A DNA stretch of 64,000 nucleotides from Spirometra erinaceieuropaei (GCA_902702965.1 CACRXP010000143.1:212814-276813), one strand, 5' to 3'. Positions 46,606 to 59,021 are shown, numbered from the stretch's first letter. Translations and numbers: made by a program. Notes: generated by a model from the letters alone, not told the origin.

Positions 46606-48697
46606 AATGGAGCACAATGAACCAATGGAGTATCAGCACCAAAGTTACTACGTCAAGCTTTATGCGCAAACTGTAAAGGCAAGTGAGGCGTGGGAAGTAG
46701 TCGAATGTCGTAGTTGATTCCGCTTCAACTTGGCGTTGAAGCTAAGAATGCCGGTCTTTCCAACTACCTCGGATGCATGTCTGTCTATGATATGCCCAAT
46801 CGATGAAGACAGAAGTATCGATTGGCGTCACGATATCGGCAAACCGAAGGTTGACTTACATGCGCAATGGCTGTGAGTGGCAGACGCGCTAGGTAGACGT
46901 AAGGCAGCATGAGTAAACGTTGGCTGCAGTGACCACCGTGATAGACAGCGCCAAATTATATTCAAAAACCCACATTTCTGCCGTTTTGGCATTTCTTGCG
47001 GTTGCTGTAATCAAGTCCGCCTTCATTTGTGTCCAATATTCAGCTGTCACTTACTTGGTGCTTTCTTACTTTGGGCCCGCCGATCCCTCGTGAATTAAAA
47101 TCACCAGGTTCGTTACATGATAGGCAATCCTGGCTTTCCAGCCCTAACTGAGAGTAGAGAGCTTAGACCTCCTGTGTTTTATAAATACCACCGTTTTCCT
47201 TGGTAGTCCTCAAGTATAAGCTGCCTGTTCAGCAAGTCAAGTGGGTAAAAGTCAAGGTGACTTCCAACCCGAGTTACCGGCTGTTCTAAATTCTCTGTGA
47301 CTATCTTTCGCATCCGCAGACTTGCCACCTAAACCACTCTCTCCTTTTATTGCTTAATCTTCTTCTTACATCTTCTTTTTCTTCTTCTTCTTCTTCTCCC
47401 CGTCCTCCTCCTCCTCCTCTTCCTCCTCTTCCTCCTCCTCCTCCTCCTCCTCCTCCTCCTCCTCCTACTGCTCCTCCTCCCCTCCCCTCCTCACGAATCT
47501 CCATCTGCCTTCCCTCACTCCCTCCAGTACCTCTTTCGCTGTCTTCCCCTTTAAGTGTGTACTTGTGTGCAATTACCTTATCTCTCTTCTCGCCGTATTC
47601 TTCTTGTTGTCCTTCTTCGTCTCAGTTTCATCAGCTGCCAATACGCGAAGGGGTTATCATAAAGGGCCACGTAATGTCCGGTGAACGACTGTCGAATGTG
47701 CTTGCGTGCAGCTGTTCGCCAGATAGAGACCCGGCGATGCATCAGCCGCCAGAAATATAATCACTACACGCATGGTCTCACTACAGTTACGTACTACGAA
47801 TAACGCAATCATGGTGTCCCCATTATACTTATCTGAGATAGCCTCTGATGCTGGGTTAGAGTTGGAATGCGAAAGGTTAGGCAAATACATTTTGTCTTTC
47901 TTAGAAGTGCTTCCCGGAATTCGCCTATTCGCTTCTACTCCAGTCCAGCTTCCTTGCAGGCAGTCGCATAGCGATAATCAAGTGTGTAAAAGGAGAATGA
48001 TCGGCAAAGACAAGGGAGATTGAATTGGCTATTTCTGAATAATTAGCCATAACCAAGCATCCTTACCCAACCTCAGGTTTGTGGAACTTCAGAAACGAAA
48101 CCAACGGAACGAGTAGGTTCTGCGGCCTGATCCCGCCGCGGTTAATAGCCTCGAACGCAAATGACAGAACAAAGGCCAAAGAGTGCTATTCTACCTAACA
48201 GTCAATGTCCAAAGAACGCGGCTTCGAACGACAGATGCCTCCAAGCCATAGTCAGTGAATATCAAGAAAATCCAGAGGATGTTAATATTTCTAATACAAT
48301 ACGAAAAGCGAGTGCTAATAATTAAGATGAACGGAACGCTGAATTTCAGAGACATTTCATTCTTTTAAGAGAAATAATATTAACAGACCTTTCCATAAAA
48401 GTCGGGTGTCCATCCCTGGGTGTTTTTAGCCTAGAGATGAACAGTCTACAGAAAAATGAATTCTTTCAATTGAAGTCCGTCTCATCTGACACATGTCGTT
48501 ATTGGTAAAAAGTATTCCCAGGAGAGGGAAGCACTGCGATGTGAAAATTGCCTTTCTTAACAGGGTAAATACACCCCCTCCTTAAATGACCGTTTTAGAG
48601 AGAAGGAGATCCGGTAAAGTACTAAAGCAATGACATAGACCCGTACATGAAATGATACGGGTGTAATCAAAAAGGACAATTTACTGGAAGATGCATT
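46606..48697. repeat. no gene recognised; (TCC)n / (CTT)n microsatellite at ~47360-47490
   Basis: A pyrimidine-only tract made of CTT and then TCC/CTC triplets runs for about 120 bases and produces spurious Pro/Ser-rich and Gly-rich frames. No gene is recognised in the rest. Confidence 0.6.
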
Positions 48698-50729
48698 TAC
48701 AGTATGTGGACTAACGTATAAAATGTCAACCGAAATACCGGAATGCGTTTTCGTTTAGAAAAGATTAATTAGACAGGGTTGTAAAACTAAACATCATGCA
48801 GGATAATTCTTTAATAATCCATTTACCTCAGAATGCCGGCTTTCGAGGGCACTTCTTTCCAGCTGCATGCGAAAATCACAATCCGCAAAAATGACTAATT
48901 ATGTAGCATGTATTTTTTCACTGATTGCCGATTCCCTTAAAAATTCAATTATGTTTCACGGGAAACCTGCATTTAAATATCCGGTAAGATGCTAGTTAGT
49001 AGCCCTGCCCACTGATTGTACAATTGTACTTACTGGCTCCATTTTAATCTCTGTGCTTACGTTTTCATTATGTATCGGAGTGCACGCGCAGAAGCCCTGT
49101 TAGGATGACTTTCTTCTTCACTTTAACCGCCCCGAGAACGAGGCGCAGCAAAAATGTCTATATAGACTCATTGTATTGCACCCCCTTATGGAAATCTTTA
49201 GTAAAAAGCGAAAGATTTGTCCTAGCCGGATTACGGTTCATCATGCTTCTCATTATGCTTCGAATTGCATGCGCGCACTTGTTACCTGTTTCTGATTCAT
49301 TTTAGAGGTACTATCCTAGGCTGGATACCGCAGTACCCGCATGTTACCTGAAGGCATAATCATCTGTGTGCTGCCGCAGTATTTGTAAGGGCATGACCTT
49401 TCGGCATCTACATATAACCCTATAGGTCAGTAGTCCTTTCTGCTGGAGATACTGCACTAGGTAGGACGACTGGATTATTTCCAGGATCCGCGAATAATCT
49501 GTCGGCCAATCCACTTCCGGTTCTGCTTTCCTTCGCCTTCTAAGAGACTGGGCTCTGCAAGCAGAACAAGGTGTAACTTCATATACAGAGTGCTAATTCC
49601 TCTTTACATTGTATAGTACACCATTCACGTATAGCAAACAACTACTGCCATAGTTTTAATCCTAGATGTGGTCACAGGGACAAAACACTATTAGTTGCAG
49701 ATTTTCTCTTTCGCCCAAACATATTTTTCGTATTAAAGCCTTACCCCGCTTGCGTTATGCCGTCCTGCATGCTGCTGCATGACTCTCGTGTTCTTATGTC
49801 TATTCTGTCTGTTAGAGTACTATCGCACATACTGCGGAATGACCTTAAGACACACTGCCTTCTTCCTATTGGTTGTTCGCCTTCACTTGCTATTCTTTCC
49901 AATCTGGGACAACGATGCATTTATTCCGCATAGCGTACTAATTATCCATGCTTATCTCCACACCCTCCTTGCATTTTACACCTTATTTAAATTAGGCTTC
50001 CACTTTACTAGGAACGTCAAGTACAGGCTACCCTACAAGCGCCATTTACACCTCCACTCATCTGCCCCATCCGCATGGCCCCTATTACCACCGGCCCCGT
50101 AAGACAGGTAGCTGGGAGTTTTCGATACCGGGAGGGCCATCAACTACCATATAACCAAATATCCAATATTTTGATTATTCGGTAGGAAATTACGTCATCT
50201 TCCAAGTTTATACTCGAAGGAAGGGAATGATTCGGTGTTAAAAAGCTTCTAATTGTGAGATTTTTTAATATCGTGAAATGGCCGTTCGTAAAACGTCATG
50301 CCTTTGCATTTATCAATGCCGCTTGTGGCTCTCACAAAATTCTCCAATTCCCGAATAATTTTATACCTAACCTGCAGTAACACTTGCGTTTAGGGTTTCC
50401 AAACTACAAGCTGTCTGTTTTCAGCGAACGGAAAACCATGCATTTCTCTACGTTTCTAAGAGCAGACTGTATGGGGTTCATAAAATTTAGCAGTGGATTT
50501 GAGCCATAACCTTACAAGCTGCATTGATAGTAATTTTTTGCAGAGTACAGTTTTTGCATGCAAGGTGGAAAGAAGTGCACTCGAAAGCCGGCATCCTGAG
50601 GTAACTTAATTATTATTGAATTATGCTGCATGGTGATACGTTTTACAACGCTTCTTGATTCATCTCTTCGAAACGAAAACGCATTTCGGAATTTCGGTTG
50701 ACATTTCATGAGGTAGCCCACCTAATGCA
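48698..50729. mobile_element. fold-back DNA element, subfamily A, copy A4, split by an insertion
   Basis: The left end TACAGTATGTGGACTAAC and the right end CATGAGGTAGCCCACCTAAT match the A terminus. The left half breaks off after CATTTAAATATCC and resumes at 50157 with the same eight bases. Without the insertion the element would be about 850 bp. Confidence 0.8.
48983..50156. mobile_element. 1174-bp terminal-inverted-repeat transposon nested in copy A4
   Basis: It is flanked by a perfect 8-bp duplication, AAATATCC (48975-48982 and 50157-50164). Its ends are inverted: GGTAAGATGCTAGTTAG on the left, and the right end read inward starts GGTTATATGGTAGTTGA, with 20 of the first 27 positions identical. 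An 8-bp duplication with GG-starting ends fits Merlin, or less well hAT, but no transposase frame is visible, so it is non-autonomous. Frames 49105-49305 and 49779-50102 have no motif. Confidence 0.8.
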
Positions 50730-51914
50730 TATATGCCAATAAAGATGAGGCATTCTCCTGATGAAATTTACTTTCCGTCTGAAGTTTGAGTGTTGATATT
50801 AGCAACTCATCTTCAGGGATTCCCGTACACAGCTTCCATCCTATGATCCGCTTTGACCGATGTCTCGGTCACCTGTTTCGACTGTTGGCTGTGAGCCAGA
50901 CCCCCTTTCACTATGGCCCGTGTGAACCCGCCCTCGTTGGGCCGTGGTGACACTTGGCGAGCCGCCTTCTATGCGTTAGGGGAGCGGCCGAAACCGACTC
51001 ATTCTTAGACCGTCCCAGCGACGCGAGGACATGCTGCCCTATCGATCCGCCCACACGGCGCGCCAGCCACCGACAGGATTGGAGGGGCGCCCAGTTATTC
51101 AGATGAGTCAGAAGACCAGTTAACATGCTGAACAACTTAAAGTCATGATTTGATTGGTTCAAATCCTGTCCAACCACAGAAATTTACGGATGTACCTTTT
51201 ATCAAAAGATCTGAAAGCGTGTGCTATGTCAGTATCAGTAAACCATGGCCCTAGCAGCCTGTAGTGCGCTGATAGTTTCGATACCTGGTTCCCTGTCGGT
51301 AGATGCGCTTGCGCTCTCGCCAGATGTACAGATGGTTAGCAGGACTGTCCAATAATTAACCTCGTCCTTCTGACTCCTGCTGAAGTGTTGTTGCTGTTGG
51401 TCAGAAAACTGGTCATTTGCTGCGTGAACCGGTGTGTGTGTGTGTGAAGTGAACGCCAAGGTGCGGGCTCGACCGCGTTACCCGCCTGCGCCCCTGGCCT
51501 ATGGTCTTCTTTTTTCTGTATTGACACCGGATCCAGGTGCGGAGTGAAGAAGATATAGAGTGCGGTAGATGCTGCGCAAGTCTGCTATCACTATAAACTA
51601 ATTCACTCGTAAGTCACCGTGTCGGCTGCAACATGCTGTCTAACACACGGTGGACATCATCGGCAACGACGGTCTAATTGTCATGTACCTTTTGACTAAC
51701 AGATTTCACTGTTAGGAGCTCAGACATGAATTTCGTATTCTTTCGTCCTCGCTTTTGAGCCCTTATTTGGAGATCTGATCACAGACATTTACACAACGGC
51801 CCACCGTTACGGTAAGGACTTAACGTACTGTCCCTTCTGAAGGAAGTTCGCAAATGTGTATGGTGGTTAAATGGGCAGTTCGTGGATGTCCGGACTTCCA
51901 GCAAATACTCTGAG
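50730..51914. repeat. no gene recognised; family S copy 2 at ~51440-51690
   Basis: Bases 51480-51690 match family S at 29.6 kb (ATGCTGCGCAAGTCTG, then ACACACGGTGGACATCATCG). A short (GT)n run lies near 51434-51446. The GC-rich stretch 50900-51180 has no recognised gene. Confidence 0.45.
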
Positions 51915-52823
51915 TAAGTAAGTGGGGTTGTAAAACTAGTTAGCCTGCAAAATAATTCTTTAATAATTTATCTACCTTTGGCTGCCGGCTTTGGACTGTA
52001 CTGTCCTCCGGCTGCATGCAAAAACTACAGTCTGTAAGAAATGATTACTTAAGTAGCATGTAATTTTCTCTGTGATTTTTAATGCTCTTAAAAGTCCAGT
52101 TATATTTCATGGAAAACATGCATAAAAATATTCATTACTTTGCTAAATCGATAGATAATAACGCCTTCTTCTAATTTTATACATGAAGGAGGGACATATT
52201 TCCGTTTTAAAAAATGTTTCCAAATCCCGAGCAATACTGAACCCGCTCAACAGTCAAACGTGGATTCAGGGTTTCCAAACTACAAGCCGTATATTTTTCG
52301 CGTACGGAAAACCACACATTCCTCTACGGTAATAAAAAGAGAACCATATAGGGTTCATACAGTTTAGCAGTGGATTTGATCCATATAGTTAACTTTACAA
52401 GCCACATTGATGAATGCAGAGTTACGACGATTTATGAATGGCCATTACACGGTATTAAAATCTGACAATCAGAAACTTTTTTAAAACCGAAGTATGTCAC
52501 TCCTTCGATTATGAGATTGAAAGAAGACGTAACTTTCTGCCGATTGAGCGAAAGAATGAATATTTTTGCATGCTTTCCATGAATTACTATTGAACTGTTT
52601 AGAGCATCGAAAATCACAGAAAATTTCATGATACTTAAGTAGTCGGTTTTTACATGCAGCCGGAGGGAAGTTCATTCGAAAGCCGGCAGCCAAAGGAAAT
52701 AAATTATTATAGAATTATGTTACAGGCTGACTAGTTTTGCAACCTTACTCAATTAATCTTTTGTAAACGAAGACGCATTTAGGAATTTTGGTTGTCATTT
52801 CACGGGTTGGCCCACCTACTGTA
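51915..52823. mobile_element. fold-back DNA element, subfamily A, copy A5 (left end truncated)
   Basis: The right end, GTTGGCCCACCTACTGTA, is intact. The left side begins abruptly inside the inverted repeat at AAGTGGGGTTGTAAAACTAG, so the outer ~50 bp are missing. The halves are otherwise complementary. Confidence 0.75.
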
Positions 52824-53029
52824 TATTCTCACTCCCAGAAGCACGCGGTTGCACATGAACGGCCTTTTAGAGAGGTAGTAAAGAATGCTATAGCGTTGGG
52901 AATAGGAGGTCATTTGACTTGAGGGAAAGGGGGAGGCAGGGCGAGCTGAGGCCGAGGCGAAGTGAAGTTATTGCAGGGCCTGAATCCTGCTGGTTTGAGC
53001 CCCTGTTGTAATCGCGCTGACTTCGCCAC

Positions 53030-53120
53030 TTTTGTTTCTTTGACATTTATGACAGTTCGGCCGTCGCGTCCGACGATGTCCACCGTCTGCTCCACAGCAA
53101 AGCGAGAGCCGGCTCGGTGA
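53030..53120 (-). repeat. family S fragment
   Basis: GACGATGTCCACCGTCTGCT and the following GGTGACTTGCGCG match the inverted family S fragment at 42.1 kb and, in reverse, the + copies at 29.7 and 51.6 kb. Confidence 0.4.
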
Positions 53121-53140
53121 CTTGCGCGCGATGTAGTTTT

Positions 53141-54556
53141 TACTTGAAAAGTCAAGTTGGCAAACACGTGCTTTCGGTAATTCCTCGTCAGGCCGTACAG
53201 TTACATAAGGGAATGAAAATGTACAAAATTAACAGGGTTTATAGGTGTCCCAAGTGCTATTAAGTCATTAACACTTATTTTCTCTACGCCGCCCGCATAA
53301 CGAGGACGGCGGACTTTGGTCGTTAGAACTAGGGGAAGGGTGTAAGAGAGTCTTTCAGTGATGTTCTTGGATTGGGTAGACGGAATACCCATCACTGTAA
53401 TTAGGGATTTGAGGCGGCATGTCGTCATCACTATAGGTTGGCGTTGGCCACGGCAGAGAGGGCGCTTGTGTCAGGGTTTTCTGACAGCATAACACCGGAT
53501 TCGCTAACCGTATGGCCACTGCCTCGGTCGTTGCTAGTATCCGTCGGCGTGGGCCTTTAGAGAAGCTTGTTGTTGTCCGATAGACAACCTGAAATGCTTC
53601 CTTCGCATCGAGTCGGTGATCCGTATCGATTAAATTTGCGAGAATAGAACTCGGAATCGATCGGGTCTCACCTCTGTCTAACCAGGCGGACATATGTTCA
53701 GACACCCTCTTTACCAGGCGTCCCGTTGTGCGGCCGATGTATCCCGCTCCACAGGAGCAAGTGAATGAGTAGATGCACATTGATGTGGCCTCCAACGGTA
53801 GTCTGTCTTTACCTCCCAAACTTAGAAGGGGAGAGATCGTGAAGCATACGCGTAAATGCGCCTCGGGAATGCCCTCTTGGTAGCTGTAGTTAAGCGCCGT
53901 CTGACTAGTTTGATCTCTGTGTCCCCTGCAAAAGGCAATCTTTTGAATATTTATTTATTTTCCGCAGTCGCAACAGCGGACTTAGCAATTCATTCCCAAA
54001 TATTTCGAAAAATAAATCTATCTTCCTATCCGTTCTCGCAAAGTGTTTTCCGCAGCTGTTGGAGCTCTGCCTCAAAAGCTTCAGGTGAGCAGATGCTCCT
54101 CAATCTAGTTACCAATCCCTGGACTATATTTCGTTTGATGTTGAGGCGAGCAAAACTGTGGAAATTAATGCATTGTCCCTTCCAGATTTTCTTTCGGAAC
54201 ACCCCTACGTGGGATAGATCCATCATCCTGCCTCTGTAGGAGGAAGTCGAGGAACGCAAATTCGTTATCAACCTCAGACTCGGCTGGAAACCTTAGCGAG
54301 GGGTGCGCACCGTTGAACTTTTGGACAAGGTCGTCGGTATCGTTGGTACCATTCGCCGCTCTAAGAAACAAAACCCTCCGACCTTGTCATGCGGGCGGCG
54401 TGTGGAAAATGAGTGGTAATGACTTAATAGCCCTTGAGATACCTATAAACACTGTTAATTTTTTACATTTTCAGTCCTTCACTTAACTGTACTTGCCTTA
54501 CCAAGAATTACTGAATACACGTGTTTGCTAACTTGACTTTTCAAGTGTAAGATGGG
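53141..54556 (-). mobile_element. Penelope-like element with ~165-bp inverted ends
   Basis: Minus strand: 54371-54165 gives a reverse transcriptase piece, FNGAHPSLRFPAESEVDNEF, then AFLDFLLQRQDDGS. 54271-54026 gives the thumb, RLNIKRNIVQGLVTRLRSIC. 53819-53355 gives the endonuclease, YSFTCSCGAGYIGRTTGRLV with an intact Y-x-G-R-T core, then VSEHMSAWLDRGETRSI and DAKEAFQVVYRTT. The 3' untranslated region, 53141-53320, recurs inverted at 54384-54556: GACTTAATAGC, the CACGTGTTTGC block and ACTTGACTTTTCAAGT appear at both ends. Frame breaks and a deletion near 54000 indicate an inactive copy, 5'-truncated and capped by its own inverted 3' end. Confidence 0.8.
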
Positions 54557-56708
54557 AATATTCGTTCTCTCTCGTCCTCCCCTTCACGCCTGGATTTAGG
54601 TTTAAGACATAGTCAAGAAGAGCTAGGACGAGAGAGGACGCAGGTGGCTGACGCGAGCGGACATGCACCTAGGCGTACCGCAACACCCCTTGCCCAAACA
54701 AACACTTGACCAGGATTATAACGGATAACAACGAAAACGGGTCAGGAGAAGTGGAGGATGTCACAAGTCACTCGACAAGACCTGCATGCCCAGCGGGAGA
54801 GCTGGCACATCTACCGGCTAGGATGTAGGCGTCAGAGAACTGCTATTGCAGGCCAGGTTGCGAGCGCCACGGTTTACTGAATCATGGGATAGCTAAAACA
54901 CACAATCATTAATGCTCATAAGCTTTGGACGTGGCCCTACATTTAGCCTGGATTTCAAAATAAAGCGACTTCCTCTCTCTCTCTTTCTTTTACCACACCC
55001 TCTCCTCCTCCTCCTCCTCCTCCTCCTCCCCCCGCTTCCTCCTTCCCCAGCCTGAGCCCAGTATCAAGACAGAGTCAAGAAGACCGGAGACGAGGAGGGG
55101 CGCAGGTGGATGGCTTGGACGGTTCCTCACCTTGGTGTTCCATCACACACACATACACACACTCCTCACCTGCGTGAGAGCGCCAGCGGTCACGTTAAGG
55201 AAAAGTCGATACAGTCTGACCTACGGCCCACCAGTCCACCACTTCACACAAACACACATAACTGGGCAGACTGAGTGGTATAAGTTCAGGCGTCAGTCGG
55301 CAGCCTTCCTGGTCACAGCACTCGGCGCGCCGGGCTTGTCTTGGACTCGGATCACACATACATCAGAGGAACCAAATCGATAAGGAGCCGCGAAGCACAC
55401 CTTCCACATGCGTTGGAGCCGGCACTCGGGTGCTTTTGCTATAGTGGCTTGATTCAACAGGTTACGTTTTTTTCTCCTCCTCGACCTGGAGATCCGGATC
55501 ATCCCAAATGACAGTCGCATGTGTACGAAGGACTGCCCGGCGAGGAGTCAGGCTTGCGGCTGTTATTTATCCGAGAGGCCCATAAGAACACGTTTTTGGA
55601 ATCCGCGGCAGGCGTCTTCGTTTGCCGTCTAATCATATTTAACCACCTCTGAGTGACTCCCAACTGCGAGCTAAGCAGACGAAAATGTGCATGATTCGAA
55701 AGCGGTACCTGTTATGGCATTCAGCATTGCGACCCATCAACAGCAACATTTTTACCCAGGCAATGATGAACGCGAAGAGATTAATTAGGCAACGGCGTAA
55801 GTATCCCCATAGACGTCTCCAGACTTCGCGAAACCCGAGTCGCCTCATGCAATCCTGGTAGATATAACGAGGTCAGGCCTCGTGTTTAGAACGCGTAAAC
55901 CAAGGGTTTTAACTCTGTAATCTCTGTTGAGCCCACTCAGTGGAAAATACGGCTGACGTCGATGACAGTCGGAGAACTAAATAGCAGTTTGGGCTTGCTT
56001 AGGCCGTGAGAAATGTTGAAATCAGAGTAAAATATAAGCGTAAGTCCTACAGCTTTTGGTGTGACTCAAATGGATGCATTGATACTTCGTTTCCACCCTT
56101 TGGGAATCCTGTATATTCGCAATATGTTTTTGAAAGATAAAGCTGCGGGCATGATATATTGCTCAAGGCGAAAGAAAACAAAAGGCTGACTGTCCAAAAA
56201 TTCAAAAGCCACGTCGTTAATTATCTGCCATTTCGCCGCACCCTTGAATGTATCCGTTCCTCAAGTGACGTTGTTGTCTCCTTCAGAGCACTGAGTAGAC
56301 AGTTACTTCAAAACGTGTCATTTCATAAAAACAGTATCAGGTGCAGCATCATTTATATCAGCCTGTCTGAAAACGTTTTCAGTCTAAGTTTGGATCTGCT
56401 GTTGCGAACACGAAGGACACGATTGCCAATCCCAGACTATGGATATCAGGCCAAGACAGGAGTTATGAAGAACTAATAATTAAATGTCAAGCGACCTAAT
56501 AGTCCAACGTATCCCAGGCGCGTCACGTTGGGCCGAGTCCCTTTCATTCAGATAAACAAACGGTAAGTCCAAAAATGGTGGACAGCTAGGTAAATTCAGA
56601 ATAGTCTGGCGCCTCGACACACTGCTTATTAGCTACAGTATAGTAGCTTTCAATACGGAAACGTGTTCTTCAAATTCGAGCCTTATATTCAAAATACCTT
56701 GGAAGAAG
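54557..56708. other. no gene recognised; (CTC)n at ~54998-55030
   Basis: There is a moderately GC-rich stretch with triplet and CT repeats. A + frame ending at ~55860 (SNIFTQAMMNAKRLIRQRR and onward) is basic and open for ~65 codons, but its family is unknown. Confidence 0.4.
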
Positions 56709-56915
56709 TCAATATTTACTTAAACGCTTTTTTCCGGTGTCTCTGCATTTGCCTCCTGAAGTCTCTGTAATACGAGGCATTGTTCTCGGAGCGGCCTGTC
56801 CTTGTTCCTTGACGATGGTGACTTGGCAGTTTCTGGCTTTGCTCCCATCGCTATTCACCTTGCAGACCTTTCCTCGAACGGAATTAAATGTAAAAATTAG
56901 TATTAGAATAAACAT
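56709..56915 (-). CDS. candidate exon: short protein with N-terminal hydrophobic segment
   Basis: From ATG at 56915 the minus strand encodes 68 residues. It begins MFILILIFTFNSVRG, which looks like a signal peptide, and is followed by a polar, Lys-rich stretch with three cysteines. The frame is also open upstream for about 14 codons (ACTRVLKIALIV) after an acceptor-like CTGCAG, so the segment may instead be a transmembrane anchor of an internal exon. A possible donor is TTTAA|GTAAAT just before the stop. No family is recognised. Confidence 0.35.
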   Translation of the reverse strand: MFILILIFTFNSVRGKVCKVNSDGSKARNCQVTIVKEQGQAAPRTMPRITETSGGKCRDTGKKRLSKY

Positions 56916-57296
56916 AACGATTAGGGCGATTTTAAGAACTCTAGTACATGCGATTCTGCAGCCAGAGACTTTCCTTTAAAGTGTCTAAGTTACACATTTA
57001 ATTCGCTGAAATATTGACACGTAGCCAACGAAGGAATCACGTAAATGTTTTTTTAGTTTGAAGATCTCGGCAGAGAGAAATTCGAAATTGTCGTCTTCTG
57101 ATATAAAGGTTCTCTTTTTACTACGGCGGCTAGAATGATTTCAAGTTCAACACAGGAACCAGGTTGATTCTCTAGGTGGCGTGTGTGCAAGGTATGCGCT
57201 ACGGTCTTAAGAGCTGATATAGCTGTTCTTGTATATTCCGTCCAGTGTTGTTAGAATTCGCATGATTTTTTAGATCTCTGATGATTTTGCGTTAAG

Positions 57297-57482
57297 AGGG
57301 AGATTATTACACTGCGATCAACTTCATAGGTTGCGTTGACATGATGCCTATGAATAAGCCAGATATCATAAGTAAAGATAATGTCGAACGTGATATTTTC
57401 GGATCATATGTGTCCGGTCCTGAAAGACAACGGTGGGCACCAGTTAATTATAGTATGCCTAGTCAAGCTTATGTACGGTCAG
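57297..57482 (+). CDS. candidate phase 1-1 exon, possibly laminin-G-like
   Basis: There are 186 bases, 62 codons, between a weak acceptor (GTTAAG) and a weak donor (AG|GTCAAA). The peptide contains DYYTAINFIGCVDMMPMNK and later VNYSMPSQAYVRSG. F-I-G-C-V-D followed by hydrophobic residues recalls the last strands of a laminin-G domain, but this is a faint resemblance. Its phase matches the next candidate exon at 58123. Confidence 0.25.
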
Positions 57483-58122
57483 GTCAAATCAAAAGTGTCA
57501 TTCCAAGGTTTTCAGCCTTTATCCTTGGCATATCTTACATAAATGAAATAAATAAAATGCTTTATTGAGAACCCCTGGGATAATATCAGAGAAAGTAAAA
57601 GCGCATTTCCTGTGCATTTCAGAACAGATAGACAAGCTCTGTGCTGTATTAAGTTCATGTACATAGAATTAGTAGTAAGATATAAAAAGCGGTCATGGGG
57701 CCGTGAAAAACCTTTTTTTCGCAAAAGACAAAGTAATGAGGTTCGATTAGCTTTAAAGGAGAAAAAATGTCAATCGAAAAAGTGTAAATACGCTGCTCGG
57801 ACAAAAACACACACCTTAGAAACGAACCTTAAACTGCACAATTGAGGTTTGCGTCGTCATTGCTTATCCTGGTGTGTTGTATATACTTACGATTAGTATG
57901 TGTTGGCAGGTCTTTTTTTACGGAAAAGACAATGTTTCTCCAAGAAACGACTCATCTCCGACTGATCAATAATTTTATTTAGAGGTAATTTTCACTTACG
58001 CCAGACATTCCCGCCTCATTAATTTCATGGCCTTTTCAGCAGAAGCCGTATTTTACGATGTACATTCGTCCACAAATATCCATTTGTTCGGATTAACGAG
58101 TATATTTTTCGTCAACCTACAG

Positions 58123-58224
58123 TGCGGATCCAGCGAACAGCAAATACTTCCTGTGTATTTAATAGCATTTTGTGTATTAGGGGCCATGGCGGCGAAAACT
58201 CTTCAACCTGCAAAATTATGGCAA
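58123..58224 (+). CDS. candidate phase 1-1 exon, cysteine-containing
   Basis: 102 bases follow a good acceptor, TCAACCTACAG, and end at a good donor, CAA|GTAAGA. Entered in phase 1 it reads RIQRTANTSCVFNSILCIRG and then HGGENSSTCK, a three-cysteine, Gly-rich stretch vaguely like half an EGF module. Phase 1-1 symmetry is typical of extracellular modules. No family is certain. Confidence 0.3.
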
Positions 58225-59021
58225 GTAAGAACGGTAAAATCTGGCTCAAATGTCGACGAGATTTTTCAGTCTCCATTACCTTTCTTTGACTTACGACGCT
58301 GGGCCACACAAGGGCGCAAGGACGAGTAATTACTTAGTCCAGTCCCAATCATCTAGGCAGTACGTGGCACATTTCAGTCAGTACCATCCTCCTCGAAACG
58401 AGACCAGGCAGAGACTTGCAAACGTCATTACTTAAGAGGATATTTTCGATGGATTTGGCACCCAGAAATTGTGTAAGCTGTTCTTGGTGTAGAAAGCAGG
58501 GAAGAGTTTGTGTAGAGAACGATAATATTTCCGACATTGCGATGGGTCTGGTATGTAACTTTAGTGAGAAACCTGTAGGTAAATAAAACCTTAGTTTCAA
58601 CTGTTGCCATGCCCATAACGGGCAGCTTTAACCTATGTAGAGTAAGCATTTAAGAAAAAAGTCGTACACGGCCGTAATCTTGGCCCGAGTCTGAAATAGC
58701 CCAACTATTGATATTAACTCTTGTTGGAAAGGTAAACCCAAACTTATCTATGAACCTCAAACAGGTAATTGTACCCTCCGTAACGCTATTAAAGGCCAAA
58801 AGCCGCGTCCCACGTGACGCCATGAGCGATCCGTTTTAAGACTAACCTTTACCAGCCGTGCCTACTTATAGTGCGTAACCTAATTCATGAAATGTGTCGA
58901 AATGTACGAATGATTGCCAAGCACTCGCAAACCGACAGAATTTTAGATGTCCAATGTCTATGTTAATTAAGTGCAAGTTTAGAAGACTAGAAAACATACA
59001 ATAAACATACATACATACATA
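58225..59021. other. no gene recognised
   Basis: Apart from a short ACAT repeat near 59005, nothing is recognised. Confidence 0.4.

Noticed and set aside
46136..46676. Long frames on both strands across the N run
   Set aside because: They consist almost wholly of undetermined bases and have no evidential value.
47301..47760. Pro/Ser-rich (+) and Gly-rich (-) frames
   Set aside because: They are translations of a TCC/CTT microsatellite with no flanking gene structure.
51100..51178. Possible tRNA from GGTTCAAATCC and CCAACCA
   Set aside because: The T stem has mismatches and no matching acceptor strand or A box was found upstream.
56517..56562. Mini-exon between CCCAG and ACG|GTAAGT
   Set aside because: It is only 15 codons, has no neighbouring exon with matching phase, and is easily a chance pairing.
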